From positions 1-64,000 of the forward strand of contig CALWTS010000031.1 of assembly GCA_944384535.1 (NCBI GenBank): a DNA stretch of 64,000 nt. The letters run 5' to 3'. Under the pieces are notes generated by a model. It was not told where the DNA came from. It was given only the letters and a program-made list of their open reading frames with translations, and made no database searches. Of this stretch, positions 8,904 to 21,200 are shown piece after piece (position 1 is the stretch's first letter; every line of letters begins with the position of its first letter). The stretch comes from an uncultured Clostridia bacterium. Its GTDB lineage: Bacteria > Bacillota > Clostridia > Christensenellales > UBA1242. Position numbers and translations under genes: made by a program.

Positions 8904-11728
8904 AAATATTTTTTCAAATATTGTCCTGTGTATGATTTTGGATTATTTGCAACTATCTCTGGCGTACCAACAGCTACAACTTCTCCACCACCATTCCCCC
9001 CCTCCGGACCTAAATCAATAATATAATCAGCAGATTTAATAACATCTAAATTATGTTCAATTACAACAACAGTATTTCCAGCATCAACAAGTCTATTTAA
9101 TATAGAAATTAATTTTTTGACATCAAACATGTGTAAACCGGTTGTCGGTTCATCTAACAAATAAATTGTTTTTCCAGTAGATTTCTTAGAAAGTTCAGTC
9201 GCTAATTTCACACGTTGAGCTTCTCCTCCAGACAATGTGGTTGCTGATTGTCCCAACTTAATATAATCGAGACCTACATCATATAATGCTTGCACTTTAT
9301 TTTTTATTGCAGGTATATTTTCAAAAAACTTCAAAGCCTCTTCTACTGTCATATCTAAAACTTCAGCTATGTTTTTGCCCTTGTATTTGACCTCTAATGT
9401 CTCTCTATTATAACGTAAACCTTTACATGATTCGCAAGGTACAGTAATATCAGGTAAAAAATACATTTCAATTTCTTTTACTCCAGCACCTTCACAAGCA
9501 TCACAACGTCCACCTTTGACATTAAAACTAAATCTCCCTGCTGCGAATCCTTTTGCTTTAGCATCTGGTGTTGCAGCAAATAAATCCCTTATGTATGTAA
9601 ACATTCCTACATAAGTCGCAGGATTAGATCTAGGTGTTCTACCAATTGGAGATTGATCAATATTAATAACTTTATCTAATTCTTCTGAATTTTCTATTTT
9701 TTTAAAATTACCTAAATCTAATCTACTATTATTTAACTTATTAGATAGATATGGATAAATAATTTCATTAAGAAGAGAAGATTTACCACTACCGGAAACA
9801 CCTGTTATGCAAGTGAATAAACCTAAAGGAATTTTTACATCTACGTTTTTTAAATTATTTTGTTTTGCGCCAATGACATTTAGAAATTTATCTGTTTTTC
9901 TTCTAGTTGCAGGAACCTCGATTTTTTCTTCACCTCTTAAAAATTTTGCTGTTATAGATTCTTTAGAACTTAATATATCATCATATGTTCCATTTGCAAC
10001 AATCTCACCTCCATGCACTCCAGCATAAGGTCCAACATCGACAACCCAATCTGCTGCCCTTATAGTATCTTCATCATGTTCAACAACAATCAATGTATTA
10101 CCTAAATCTCGAAGATTTTTTAACGTTTGAATTAATTTATCATTGTCCCTTTGATGTAAACCTATACTAGGTTCATCCAAAATATACAAAACACCAGAGA
10201 GCCCAGAGCCCATCTGTGTTGCAAGTCTAATTCTTTGTGATTCACCTCCAGAAAGGGTCTCTGCCGAACGTGATAAAGTTAAATAATTAAGTCCAACATC
10301 AGATAAAAACTTAATTCTTGCGTTAATCTCTTTTAAAATACTTTCTGCTATTTCTGCTTTTTCCTTACTTAATTTTAAATCATCAAAATAGTGGAGTAGT
10401 TCTTCTACTGACATATCACAAATTTCAGAAATATCTTTACCTTTTATTTTTACAGATAAAGCACTTTCATTTAATCTCTTTCCTCCACATTCTGGACATA
10501 TACTTTCTTTAACAAACTTACCAATTTCAAATCTTATAAACTCGCTTTTACTTTCGACTAATCTTCTCTTTAAATTATTTATTATTCCTTCAAACGATAA
10601 AGCTCTTTTTCCATTAAAATGCTCAAAAGTTTTGTTTTTCAACTCATTCTCATACAAATCTAACTTCTCACCATTATTACCATATAGCAAAATATCAATT
10701 TGATTCTTTGGTAATTTATTAACAGGACAATCCAAATCAATATTATATTTTTTTGATATAGCTAGAAAATATTTTTCAGCAATTCCTCCACCATCTGTTC
10801 GCCAACCAGTAGAATTAAATGCACCTTGATTTATAGATAAGTGAGAATCTTTTAAAATTAAATCTTTAGAAACATCTGAGTACACACCTAATCCAGAACA
10901 TGTAGGACATGCCCCATAAGGTGCGTTAAAAGAAAATAAACGCGGAGATATTTCTTCGAGTGTCCAACCGCAATATGGACATGAATAATTTGTACTAAAT
11001 AATTGTTCTTCACCATCTTTTTCAACAATTACCAGCCCATTTGCTAATTTAACTGCAGTCTCTACGCTATCAGTTAAACGGGAAATTATATTTTCCTTTA
11101 AAATCACCCTATCAACAACAACTTTAATATCATGTTTAATGTTTTTATCTAACAATATTTCTTCGTCTAGAGAATATACAATTCCATCGACCTGCACTCT
11201 TATAAAACCTGTTTTTTTCAAACTTTCAAACTGTTTTAAGAAACTTCCCTTTTGTCCTCTTATAATTGGAGCTAAAATATTTAATTTACATCCCATAGGA
11301 TAATTTAAAATAGAATCTACTATTTGATCAACCGTTTGTTGTGAAATAGGTTTATTGCAATGCGGACAATATGGAACTCCTACTCTGGCATATAATAATC
11401 TCAAATAATCATAAATTTCTGTAACAGTTCCAACTGTAGAACGAGGATTATGATTAGTTGTCTTTTGTTCAATAGATATAGCTGGACTTAATCCATCAAT
11501 AGATTCCACATCAGGTTTTTGAGCTTGTCCCAAAAATTGTCGTGCATATGATGACAAACTCTCAATATATCTTCTTTGACCTTCTGCAAAAATAGTACCA
11601 AAAGCTAAACTTGATTTTCCAGAACCACTTACTCCCGTAAAAACTACTAATTTATTTTTAGGAAATTCCAAATTTATGCTTTTTAAATTATTTTCTTTGG
11701 CATTTTTAATAATTATTTTATCTTTCAT
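8885..11728 (-). CDS. uvrA: Excinuclease ABC subunit A
   Basis: 947 residues, normal length. UvrA is the damage-sensing ABC-type ATPase of nucleotide excision repair and loads UvrB onto DNA. Two nucleotide-binding domains are visible: Walker A GVSGSGKSS at 32-40 and again near 642, signature LSGGESQRIRL near 491 and LSGGEAQRVKL near 830, and Walker B segments LYILDEPS and IYLLDEPT. Zinc-module cysteines are present (CPHC, CPYC, CPTC, CDAC, CESC). The gene follows uvrB by 23 bases and has no promoter of its own that I can see, so uvrB-uvrA form an operon. uvrC is not in this window. Confidence 0.98.
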   Translation of the reverse strand: MKDKIIIKNAKENNLKSINLEFPKNKLVVFTGVSGSGKSSLAFGTIFAEGQRRYIESLSSYARQFLGQAQKPDVESIDGLSPAISIEQKTTNHNPRSTVGTVTEIYDYLRLLYARVGVPYCPHCNKPISQQTVDQIVDSILNYPMGCKLNILAPIIRGQKGSFLKQFESLKKTGFIRVQVDGIVYSLDEEILLDKNIKHDIKVVVDRVILKENIISRLTDSVETAVKLANGLVIVEKDGEEQLFSTNYSCPYCGWTLEEISPRLFSFNAPYGACPTCSGLGVYSDVSKDLILKDSHLSINQGAFNSTGWRTDGGGIAEKYFLAISKKYNIDLDCPVNKLPKNQIDILLYGNNGEKLDLYENELKNKTFEHFNGKRALSFEGIINNLKRRLVESKSEFIRFEIGKFVKESICPECGGKRLNESALSVKIKGKDISEICDMSVEELLHYFDDLKLSKEKAEIAESILKEINARIKFLSDVGLNYLTLSRSAETLSGGESQRIRLATQMGSGLSGVLYILDEPSIGLHQRDNDKLIQTLKNLRDLGNTLIVVEHDEDTIRAADWVVDVGPYAGVHGGEIVANGTYDDILSSKESITAKFLRGEEKIEVPATRRKTDKFLNVIGAKQNNLKNVDVKIPLGLFTCITGVSGSGKSSLLNEIIYPYLSNKLNNSRLDLGNFKKIENSEELDKVINIDQSPIGRTPRSNPATYVGMFTYIRDLFAATPDAKAKGFAAGRFSFNVKGGRCDACEGAGVKEIEMYFLPDITVPCESCKGLRYNRETLEVKYKGKNIAEVLDMTVEEALKFFENIPAIKNKVQALYDVGLDYIKLGQSATTLSGGEAQRVKLATELSKKSTGKTIYLLDEPTTGLHMFDVKKLISILNRLVDAGNTVVVIEHNLDVIKSADYIIDLGPEGGNGGGEVVAVGTPEIVANNPKSYTGQYLKKYLKKDMS

Positions 11729-11751
11729 ATTAAAATTAATCCTTATAAAAT

Positions 11752-13716
11752 TTATTTAGAATTTTTTATTAATTTTTCTAACTTTTTTCTCAAATTTTGA
11801 ATTTGATTTCTTAATTCTATTGCTCTTTCAAAATCCAAAGCACCTGAAGCAATTTTCATCATGGCTGTTAATCTTTCGATTTCTAAAGGAATTTGTTTCT
11901 TATCTAACTTGTTTTCATCTACTTTTTTAGTAATTTCTAAAGTATTTTTAATATCTTTTTTTATTGTTTTTGGAACAATATTATGTTCTTTATTGTAATC
12001 TTCTTGAATTAATCTTCTTTCATTTGTAACATCAATTGCCCTTTTCATAGAATCAGTAATTACATCAGCATACATAATTACCCTACCATTTGCATTTCTA
12101 GCAGCTCGACCAATTGTTTGGATTAATGCTCCTTCACTTCTTAAAAATCCCTCTTTATCTGCGTCTAAAATACAAACAAGTTCTACTTCTGGCATATCCA
12201 ATCCTTCTCTTAACAAATTTATTCCCACTAAAACATCAAAGTCTCCATTTCTTAATCCATTTACAATCTCAACTCTCTCCATTGTATCAATTTCTGAATG
12301 CATATACTTAGTTTTAAAATTGTGTTCTTGAAGATAACTAGTAAGACTTTCTGCCATTTTTTTTGTCAATGTTGTAACTAATACTCTTGCATTTCTATTT
12401 ATAGTTTTAGTTATTTCAACCATTAAATCTTCAATTTGATTTTTAATAGGCTTAACTTCAATTTTAGGGTCTAATAAACCTGTAGGTCTTAATAATTGTT
12501 TAACTACTTGACCAGCTCTTGATAATTCATATTGAGCAGGGGTTGCTGATACATACATAACTTGTCCAAGTTTTTGATTAAATTCTTCAAAAGTTAAAGG
12601 TCTGTTATCTTTTGCAGCATTTAATCTAAAACCAAACTCTACTAATGATTGTTTCCTTGCTTTATCTCCATTATACATAGCTCTTATTTGTGGTAATGTC
12701 ATATGACTTTCATCAATTATTGTTAAAAAATCTTTAGGAAAGTAATCTATCAATGTAAAAGGAGGTTCTCCTGGCTTTCTTCCATCAAAATATCTTGAAT
12801 AATTTTCTATTCCACTACAATATCCAACTTCTCTCATCATTTCCATATCATAAGCAACTCTTTGCCCTATTCTCTCTGCCTCAATTAATTTCCCTTGTTG
12901 TTCAAACTCCTTTATAGCAAGTTCTCTATCTTTTTCAATTTCTTTAAGTGCTAATTCCATTCTATCTCTTCCTACAGCATAATGTGTTGCAGGATAAATC
13001 GCAACATACTTTAATTGATGTATTAAATTTCCAGTAATAGGATCAAAATTATAGATTTTTTCAATCTCATCTCCAAAAAACTGAATCTTAACAGCCATTT
13101 CTGACTGATTTGCTGGAAAAATATCAATAATATCGCCTTTAACTCGAAAAGTAGACCTTTTAAAATCAATATCATTTCTCATATATTGAATATCAATCAA
13201 TTTAGCAATTATTTCATCTCTGTCTACAATATCTCCCTCTCTTAAAGAAATATGTAAATTATAATACTCATCAGGATTTCCTAGCCCATATATACAAGAA
13301 ACAGATGCAACAATAATCACATCTTTTCTCTCCAAAATAGATGAAGTAGCACTAGAACGCAATTTATCAATTTCATCATTTATAGCCATATCTTTTTCTA
13401 TATAAGTGTCTGTAGGAACAATATAAGCCTCAGGTTGATAATAATCGTAGTAGGATACAAAATATTCAACACGATTATTAGGAAAAAACTCTCTAAATTC
13501 GTTACATAGTTGAGCAGCTAGTGTCTTGTTGTGCGCAATAACTAAAGTAGGTTTGTTCATTTTTTTTATAATATTGGCCATGGTAAAAGTTTTACCACTT
13601 CCTGTTACACCCAACAACACTTGTTCCTTTAATCCATCTACAAATCCTTCTACTAATTTATCAATAGCTTGAGGTTGGTCTCCTTGTGGAGAAAATTTTG
13701 AGGACAATTCAAACAT
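11752..13716 (-). CDS. uvrB: Excinuclease ABC subunit B
   Basis: 654 residues. UvrB verifies lesions with its helicase-like motor and recruits UvrC. Landmarks: Walker A GVTGSGKT at 36-43, the damage-probing beta-hairpin [11 protein letters not shown] near residue 92, [12 protein letters not shown] near 335, helicase motif [31 protein letters not shown], and the C-terminal UVR domain ([13 protein letters not shown]) that contacts UvrC or UvrA. Start supported by TTAGGAGCTTAAT-type RBS. First gene of uvrBA. I looked for a LexA box upstream and saw none, so SOS control is not evident. Confidence 0.98.
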   Translation of the reverse strand: MFELSSKFSPQGDQPQAIDKLVEGFVDGLKEQVLLGVTGSGKTFTMANIIKKMNKPTLVIAHNKTLAAQLCNEFREFFPNNRVEYFVSYYDYYQPEAYIVPTDTYIEKDMAINDEIDKLRSSATSSILERKDVIIVASVSCIYGLGNPDEYYNLHISLREGDIVDRDEIIAKLIDIQYMRNDIDFKRSTFRVKGDIIDIFPANQSEMAVKIQFFGDEIEKIYNFDPITGNLIHQLKYVAIYPATHYAVGRDRMELALKEIEKDRELAIKEFEQQGKLIEAERIGQRVAYDMEMMREVGYCSGIENYSRYFDGRKPGEPPFTLIDYFPKDFLTIIDESHMTLPQIRAMYNGDKARKQSLVEFGFRLNAAKDNRPLTFEEFNQKLGQVMYVSATPAQYELSRAGQVVKQLLRPTGLLDPKIEVKPIKNQIEDLMVEITKTINRNARVLVTTLTKKMAESLTSYLQEHNFKTKYMHSEIDTMERVEIVNGLRNGDFDVLVGINLLREGLDMPEVELVCILDADKEGFLRSEGALIQTIGRAARNANGRVIMYADVITDSMKRAIDVTNERRLIQEDYNKEHNIVPKTIKKDIKNTLEITKKVDENKLDKKQIPLEIERLTAMMKIASGALDFERAIELRNQIQNLRKKLEKLIKNSK

Positions 13717-13734
13717 ATTAAGCTCCTAAATAAA

Positions 13735-13761
13735 AGAAAAATATTTTTCTATTTAATTATA
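13735..13761 (-). promoter_or_regulatory. uvrB: uvrB promoter region with 16-bp palindrome
   Basis: TATAAT on the minus strand at 13756-13761 with a poor -35. A perfect palindrome, AGAAAAATATTTTTCT (13735-13750), sits at the expected transcription start, between the -10 and the RBS. It could be an operator or simply AT-rich sequence. Confidence 0.45.
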
Positions 13762-13787
13762 ACACAAATAAAAATAAATATAAAACT

Positions 13788-14147
13788 CTATTTAAATATT
13801 GCTTTTAGTATTATACCAAAAACAAAACTGACAGTTGCTAAAAACATACTTCTTAATACTAACATTAATAATGCTTTTTTTTGTTTTTTTGCATCAGCAA
13901 AATATGTCTGTCCTTTTTTCTTTAGTTTTACACAATAATAATATCCATTTTTACTATCAGAAACTACAAAGTCAATATAATTTTGTAAAGACAAACTTGC
14001 CATTATCTCATCAATTTCATTTATAGATAAAACGATTTTACTACAAACAGCTTTGGCAATATCGTGTGGAGAAACAAGATATGTTTTTTTATTCAAACAT
14101 AACTTACATAGATATTTTAATACTAATTTTTCTTTCCTATTTGGCAT
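13788..14147 (-). CDS. Small membrane-anchored protein, winged-helix-like N-terminus
   Basis: 119 residues, family not recognised. Residues ~1-85 are a compact mixed helix/strand domain (KLVLKYLCKLCL... SPHDIAKAVCSKIVLSINEIDEI ... YYYCVKLKKKGQTYF) that reads like a winged helix. The last ~22 residues (MLVLRSMFLATVSFVFGIIL) are a single membrane segment, giving a tail-anchored layout. The ATG at 14147 is chosen over an upstream TTG because GGAG lies 5 bases before it. It is divergent from a gene at 14236 with the same architecture, in the gap between uvrBA and radC. DNA binding is inferred from shape only. Confidence 0.65.
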   Translation of the reverse strand: MPNRKEKLVLKYLCKLCLNKKTYLVSPHDIAKAVCSKIVLSINEIDEIMASLSLQNYIDFVVSDSKNGYYYCVKLKKKGQTYFADAKKQKKALLMLVLRSMFLATVSFVFGIILKAIFK

Positions 14148-14235
14148 AACTCTCCAATTCAATAATTATTATTAACTATTATGTGCAATTTTATTTCAAT
14201 GTATAAAGTTGTATCTAAAGTTAAAAATATATTTA

Positions 14236-14613
14236 ATGTTAGATTTAAAATCAAAGTTAATCTTAAAAATATTAATTAATGAATGTCCTAACGGTACCTA
14301 TAAAATTATAGATGCAAAGGATATAATTTCTTTACTTCCTAATAAATATAAAATTGATTTAAAAACTTTTGAGAAAATACTAATATTTTTAGAAAGACAA
14401 GAATGTATATCCATCAAGTATGATGACGAAAACACTTATTGTTTATGTGTACTTCCATTAAGTTTTGAATTGCTAGAAGAAAATATAGATAAACAAAAAC
14501 GAGAGGATAAACAATCCCCTCATCTTTGGACTTTTATAATAATTATTTTATTTTGTTCGTTTTTTGCAAGTTTTCTTGGAACAATTCTTGCGCATTATTT
14601 AAATCTTTTTTAA
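14236..14613 (+). CDS. Small membrane-anchored protein, partner of 13788-14147
   Basis: 125 residues from the ATG at 14236 (a TTG at 14209 is an alternative; neither has a clear RBS). The layout mirrors its divergent neighbour: KLILKILINECPNGTYK, then DAKDIISLLPNKYKIDLKTFEKIL, then a strand pair IKYDDENTYCLCVLPL, an acidic linker, and a C-terminal membrane segment (LWTFIIIILFCSFFASFLGT). The two are probably distant paralogues (visual comparison). Its 3' end overlaps the convergent radC by 71 bases. Function unknown. Confidence 0.6.
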   Translation: MLDLKSKLILKILINECPNGTYKIIDAKDIISLLPNKYKIDLKTFEKILIFLERQECISIKYDDENTYCLCVLPLSFELLEENIDKQKREDKQSPHLWTFIIIILFCSFFASFLGTILAHYLNLF

Positions 14614-15292
14614 ATATTCTTTGAATAGAGCTTTTCTCCATACTAAAAATACCATCTCGGCCGATAATAATTGAGTCCAATAACTTACATCCAGAAAAAT
14701 TAAACATGCCTTTTAATCTTTCGTATGAAGAAATATCTTGACTTGAAGCTTTGCAAGAACCATTTGGATGATTATGCACAAGAAAAACAGCTTTTACCTT
14801 ATAAGTTGAAATGTAAAGAGCAATATCTTTTAACTCAATTCCAACCATATCCGAGGAACCTTTTGCAAATCTTCTGCCATTAATAATTTCTCCGGATAAA
14901 TTAACTCCAAATAAATATAATTCTTCATCTGAACGATATCTTAAAAGTTGCTCAATATAATCATAAAATTCACCAATAGTTTTCAAACAATTATTTGAAC
15001 CAGTTTTTTGTAAAGAATAATAATAAAAAATTTCTAGCAATAAATGGAGTTTTTGAGAGGAGGTTTTTCCCATCCCCTCAACTTCCATCAAATCTTCAAT
15101 AGACGCTTCAAGAATTGTAGCACAATTATTAAATCTTTTTAATAAACGATGTGCAAGAGGATTGACATCACCTCTAGGAAAAATGTAAAAGAGAATACAT
15201 TCAATTGCTTGAATATCGCTAAGGTTATCCAAACCAACTTTAGAAGCCAATTCAATCAGTCTTTTTCTATGTCCTTCGTGTATGTTATCCAT
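14543..15292 (-). CDS. radC: RadC family (JAB/MPN) protein
   Basis: 249 residues. The N-terminus IHEGHRKRL and NPLAHRLL are typical of RadC; a helix-hairpin-helix segment (LMEVEGMGKTSSQKL) sits near residue 65; the C-terminal JAB/MPN metalloprotease-like domain has HNHPNGSCKASSQD near residue 174, carrying the H-x-H-P...D metal ligands. The name DNA repair protein is historical and the biochemical role is unsettled. Its ATG overlaps the last codons of the giant lipoprotein gene by 8 bases, with GGTGGA just upstream, so translation is probably coupled to it. Convergent overlap of 71 bases with the small membrane gene on the other strand. Confidence 0.9.
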   Translation of the reverse strand: MDNIHEGHRKRLIELASKVGLDNLSDIQAIECILFYIFPRGDVNPLAHRLLKRFNNCATILEASIEDLMEVEGMGKTSSQKLHLLLEIFYYYSLQKTGSNNCLKTIGEFYDYIEQLLRYRSDEELYLFGVNLSGEIINGRRFAKGSSDMVGIELKDIALYISTYKVKAVFLVHNHPNGSCKASSQDISSYERLKGMFNFSGCKLLDSIIIGRDGIFSMEKSSIQRIFKKDLNNAQELFQENLQKTNKIK

Positions 15293-18200
15293 TTTCCACC
15301 CTTATTTCTTGTTTTAATCCATATTCTGTACTTGGTATTGTTTGTTTATAATCCGTATCTTCAATGTTATACATATTATTAAACATTCCAGTTACATTAC
15401 CTGTATTTCCTTCTCCACACCATCCTGTAAGACCTGTTTTAATCTCCATTGTAATAGATGTGTAAATTAAAAACTCTGCATCACCTGGTTTACCCTCATT
15501 ATCATCTTTGAGCCAACCTACCTTATGTCCCTTCATATAGAAACCATTAAAGGCACCTAATCCAGTTCTCTTTTTTACACCTTTCAATGAAATATAACCA
15601 TTGAAAGAATGTGTTTGTAAAGTTTTTGCATCTGTAACCGTAAATCCATTAATACTTCCTTTTTCTCCTCCATAAGCACAGTCCCCTGTATTTTTTACTT
15701 TCATAGCATTAATTTCCTCTTGAGTTTGAGTAGGTTTTTCACTAGAATTTTGTTGATATTTAGTCTTTAAATCAACACCTCCATCAGATTCTTTTCCTGC
15801 AGAAGCATTACCACCATTTCCAGTAATAAGAATAGCATTACAATTAATTGTTGACGGTTCAGTAGAAATTTTATTCCACAAATTTATACTTGCTCCATTT
15901 TCACCATCTTCTCCATCATTGTCTTCTTCATAATTTTGATTTCCATTACTACCATCCGCTGCTTTAATAACACCTGAAATTAAACAATTTTTTGAAATAA
16001 AATTGTTGCAACTAAATAAGTTTAAATCATACTTATTAAAACTAGTCATATTTATATTAATATGAACATTATTTAATTCTAATTTTCCTTCTGTATTGTT
16101 GCCATTTATTATTGCACCTTGACTTGCTCGATTATAATTTACTATACTTCCAAAAATATATGAATCTATAATATTTAAATTTCCCATATCTCCAGAACTT
16201 AATAAAGAACTATTTTTAATATTTCCAAGAAATTTCACATTTTTAATATAACTTGTCCCACTTATAATTTGATAAAATGGATTACTACCAAAATATGAAA
16301 TAAAATAATCTCTTCCAATTAAATTATTATTATTTATTAGGGAAAATCCTCCAAGGCTGTCATCGTTAAATGAAATATCATTTGTTAGAACAATTGTTAA
16401 TGCAGGAGATGTTGCATTCCCTTGATTTCCAACAACATAACTAAAATTATAGTTACCTTCGCGACTAGCATTAATATCAATTTGATCTGCACGATTAATT
16501 GAGTTTAAAATTATTGTATATTCACCATCATTATTAACTAAATATTTAACCGAATTTCCACTCATGCTTATATTAACAAAACTGTCATAAAATTTAAACT
16601 GTTTTTCTAATGTATTATAAGTAGAAAATCTTTGTGCATCCCAATCATAAGTGGTTTGTGTTATATAAGATACAATACTTGGTTCATCACAACTCTTGCA
16701 ATAAATATAAGATAAATCATCTAAATATATACATGATTCTTCATCTTCTGTTTTTAAGAAAATTAATAAATTTTGCATTGTTTCAAATTTCTCAATTTGA
16801 TTTAATGTATTTTTTGATATATATCTTGTTTTACCTTCATTTGATGAAGCCATGTATATTGTTTCAGGAAGAGTATTTGTTTCAATAGGTTCTGCCAAAC
16901 CACCATTACTATTATAATTTAAATAATATGTGGTTTCATCTTTATTTTTTACAACTTGTAAAAACTCAAAATTATCACTATCTGAATAAATATAAATTTC
17001 ATCTTCACCACTAATTTCATAACTTTGATATATCATCAATTTATTTTCTGAATTACCCTCTTTTACATTTACAAGTTTTCCAAAAGATTTAAGTTCTACC
17101 CTAATAACATTATTATTTTCATCCTTTATTAGTCTATTCTTTAAATCATAAATATCATAATTTTCCTTCTTTTCCTTCTTTAGAATAACATTAAAATCTT
17201 CTAAATCATCTTCCTGAAGTGTATATGTAGAATAGAACTCACAAGCTATTGTCGCTTGGGACAAATTGTTATAACCATTTATGTAAACTGTCTTAACTCC
17301 ATTTCCTTTTATTGAAGTTTTTATAGGCGTTCCATTAATCCTTATCTTTACAACATAGTTGTCTGAACCTGAGTTTTCTACTTCTACATTATTAATATTA
17401 AATTCTGAAGTTTGGATAAGTTCTATAGTTTTACTTCCATAATAAACAGTTACGCCATTCAATGTATAAGAAGATAACTCGCTATAATTATTAAGCTCTA
17501 TTGTTACACTATAATCGGAGTTTTCAGTTAATTGAGCAACTTTTTCATCATCAGGATTAACGAAATCCCACTTCGAACTAGTATACTGATACTCCACGCT
17601 AAATTGTCCAATTTTGCCCTTATTATCATTAATATTCAAAGGACCTATCGTATCACTTGTTCCTATTGATATTAATGAACCTTGTGTTTTAGAATAACTA
17701 CCATAATTTGCTATGTAATTCAATCCGCTAAAGTACTTTTGAACTAAATCTTCTGTAATTTCCTCATTTGACACGTTAACGAGTTTTATTTTGTTTTCCT
17801 CAATGCTCACTGCAAAAACATAATTTCCTATTGTCAAACTATTTATAGATTCATTTTTTCCAATACTACTACCATTATAACTGAATAATGAGTTGTTACT
17901 ATCTCTTACAATAAAACTGTCACTGTATTGATTATTATTAAATGAAATATAGTAAATATTTTCTATACTATCAATATTAGTTATTTTATCACTAACAACA
18001 ATTGAAACAAAGTCTGTTATTGTATTTTGAGAAATATTCTCCGCTTCTACAGTAAAATTAGTTTTTATATGTTCTTGTATTTTTGAAATTAAATTTTCCA
18101 AATCACCTGAACTTATATTTAAATTGCTAAATTTCAGCAACAAATTATTATCGCTTATTTCTAGATTAAAATGATATGTTTCATCATCAACAATAATTGA

Positions 18201-21200
18201 ATTGTCATAATCAGGGCCTAAACTCCAATTACCTACATTAGTTCCTATATTTCCACTAAATTCATATTTAGCCAACTCTTTTTCATTGTATATTATTGAA
18301 TATTTAGAAGTATTTTCAGACTTAATAATATCATTGCTAATTTTGATATTAAAACTACTGTCATAACTTGTTTTTGTAGCATCTGTAATATTAGAAATAT
18401 TTCCTAATTCCTTTCCATACTCAATTGTAACACCTTTTGATTGGCTATTACCTTCAATTGTTTTTGTTGCACTTCCTGAATTTGTAAAATTCATTTCCTT
18501 TTGTGTCGTAACTGAAAGGTTTTTATATCTCACATAATATGTTTGACCGCTAAATAAACTTCCAATTATATTACTAGCACATTCGTTAATTAATTTTCCA
18601 TCGTTATCATACTCAAATATAGAATTCATTCCATAAGGATACTTATATTGATTTACTTTATATGTTTTAGATCCATCTGTTAATTCTATATTTGGATAAT
18701 AAATTAAAACATTAGGATTTACTGAATCATAAGCTAAATAAATATATTCCACACTATCCATATCATCTGGTGGTTTTTCATTATTATAATTTTTAGCACT
18801 CAATTTTATTACACTAAGAGTTTTATTATCTATATTAATTTTCCAATTATTTAACAATTTATTACTTACATTAAATGTTGGCATATAAATACCTATTGAG
18901 TTATCATCAACATAAACATAATTCATGTTTGATAATTCAAACCTCAAAGTTTCAGAGTAGTTTAAATTTAAATTTAAATTTAATGTGCCTGTTATTGGAG
19001 ATAAACTTGTAGCAGTATAATACACTATCATCTTGTTATTTTCATTATCAATTTCTATTTTGTTAATAACTACAGAAATATTATTATCATTAACTGACAA
19101 AGTATAATAAGAAGAATTTCCAACATATGGTAATTCTTTTGTACTTACTTCAAAATAATCAGAAACAACATACATTCCTGCACTAAAAATTGAAACTTGA
19201 TTACTGTCTTCAACAAAATAATATTGTTTATTACCTATATTCACTATTTGATTATTCGATGAATTACTTGTTTGACTGGTACATAAAAATTTAATATCTT
19301 CAACTACACCATTCAAGTTAATACAAGTACTATTCTCTGCAGTATTACTGTCATTTACAGAAACTTCGCTATTATTACAATTAGCAAAAATTGTATTCTT
19401 GTAATAGAAATTATCATAAATTTCTTGTCGTTGTGTAATACTTTCAGAAATTGTTATACTTCCTTCTACATTGTGTGATTCATAGCTTCCTGTATTTTTA
19501 CGGTCTTTATGTTCTCCATAGAAGTACCATTTAATTTCTCTAAATGTTTTTAATACAAAAGATCTAGGAAGATTTAATTTATCATACGATGTAATAACAA
19601 TGCAAAAATCATCTTTCTCATCAGCATCATATACTTGTTCAACAGATTCGCCAGCAGTAGGTTCTTTGATTGTTTTTTCAACCTCTATTTTTGCTTTATA
19701 AAGTTCCCAGTGAAGTACTGCTCCTTCTTGATATACCACAAAATCTTTCGTATTTTCACTGCTATTACTTTGCAAATTATTTTCTTTTAAACTATCCCAT
19801 TCCCATTTTGATATTATTGTATCTTTTGTTAGAGCAGCACCATTGTTAAAAATTGCTTCACTTTCGCTAATATCAGTTCCATTTGTTTGTAATGCAACCT
19901 TAGAATTTGTAATAGTACTTTCGGAAGACATATAACCGATGCCATATGCATAAACATTTCTTTCATTTGTTTGTCTTAAAACCAAGTTGATTTTTGAATC
20001 TATATTTTCCCATTTAAATTCATACTTAGGGTTTGCTCCTAATGCTTCTATAGTTCCTTCGTTATAACAACCATTTATATTAGTTTGACCTTCACTATAT
20101 GCTATAATTCCTGCCGCATATGATTTTTTTGTGTTACTTTTATTTCCAGATTTTATCATTCCCGAGTTGTAAGAATATTCTATGGTAAGAGTTGGGGATT
20201 CATTAGCACCTACTATCCCTCCAGCATAAAACATTCCTGAATGATTTGAACTAGAAGTTGCATCTCCATAACCTACAGTTATTGCACCAACATTATAACT
20301 ATAACTAATAATATGTTCTATAGTAGCATTACTTACTTGAGTAGCATCGCTCTCTTCTCCATAAACCCCAACTATTCCTCCAGCGTAAATATAATAATTA
20401 TTGTCTTGATCATTTTTATTTGCTACAATATTAATAGAACCATAATTAGCTGAATAACTAATTTCGCCTCCAGTCATTTCTCCTATGATACCACCAACAC
20501 ATGTATAATACTCATCCAGATTTATAGAAATCATACTTGTAATTGTATCAATTTGAGTATCTTTTGCTTGGTTCGCCAAAGATCCAAATAGTTTTGTATT
20601 TGTTGTTGTCTCTTCTGAATTCGTAGTTGTTGTAGAATTTGTTATTTCTCCTGAAAGAGTTATGTTGGAAATTGTAGCTCTCTCTAATGCATTAGATAAC
20701 GCACCATGTCCATTAGTAATATTTACATCTGTTAGTCTAAGGTTGCGAACTTTTCCAGTTATCTTTTCAAACAAACTATCCGTTAATCCAGAAATTGTTT
20801 TATCTTGTCCATCAAACTTGCCAGAAAATTCACCTTTTATATTAACATTTCCATCTATATCATAAATTAAAACAAAGTTTTTATCAAGTCCATTAGATAT
20901 GTTATTTAAAATTGTTGCATTAGGAATCATGTAGTAACATTCAACTTGATTATTGGATTCATTGCTTTGAGAAACATAATCACTTGAAGTATAGTTATTT
21001 GGAAGTCTAGTATAATCATATGTTAAAATACACGCATCATACCCATTTTCTCCCTGTTTTTTCTCGTTTTCTTGTTTCGCATAAGAAGATAATTTTAAAT
21101 AATTATATTTTAGTATAGGATATCCATAGTTAAAATTATTATCTGTAAGCCAATTCTTTGAATTTGAAAAGTCTGGGATTTCACCATATAAATTCTTTTG

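Noticed and set aside
13717..13787. LexA/SOS box before uvrB
   Set aside because: Looked for GAAC-N4-GTTC-like dyads; none present.
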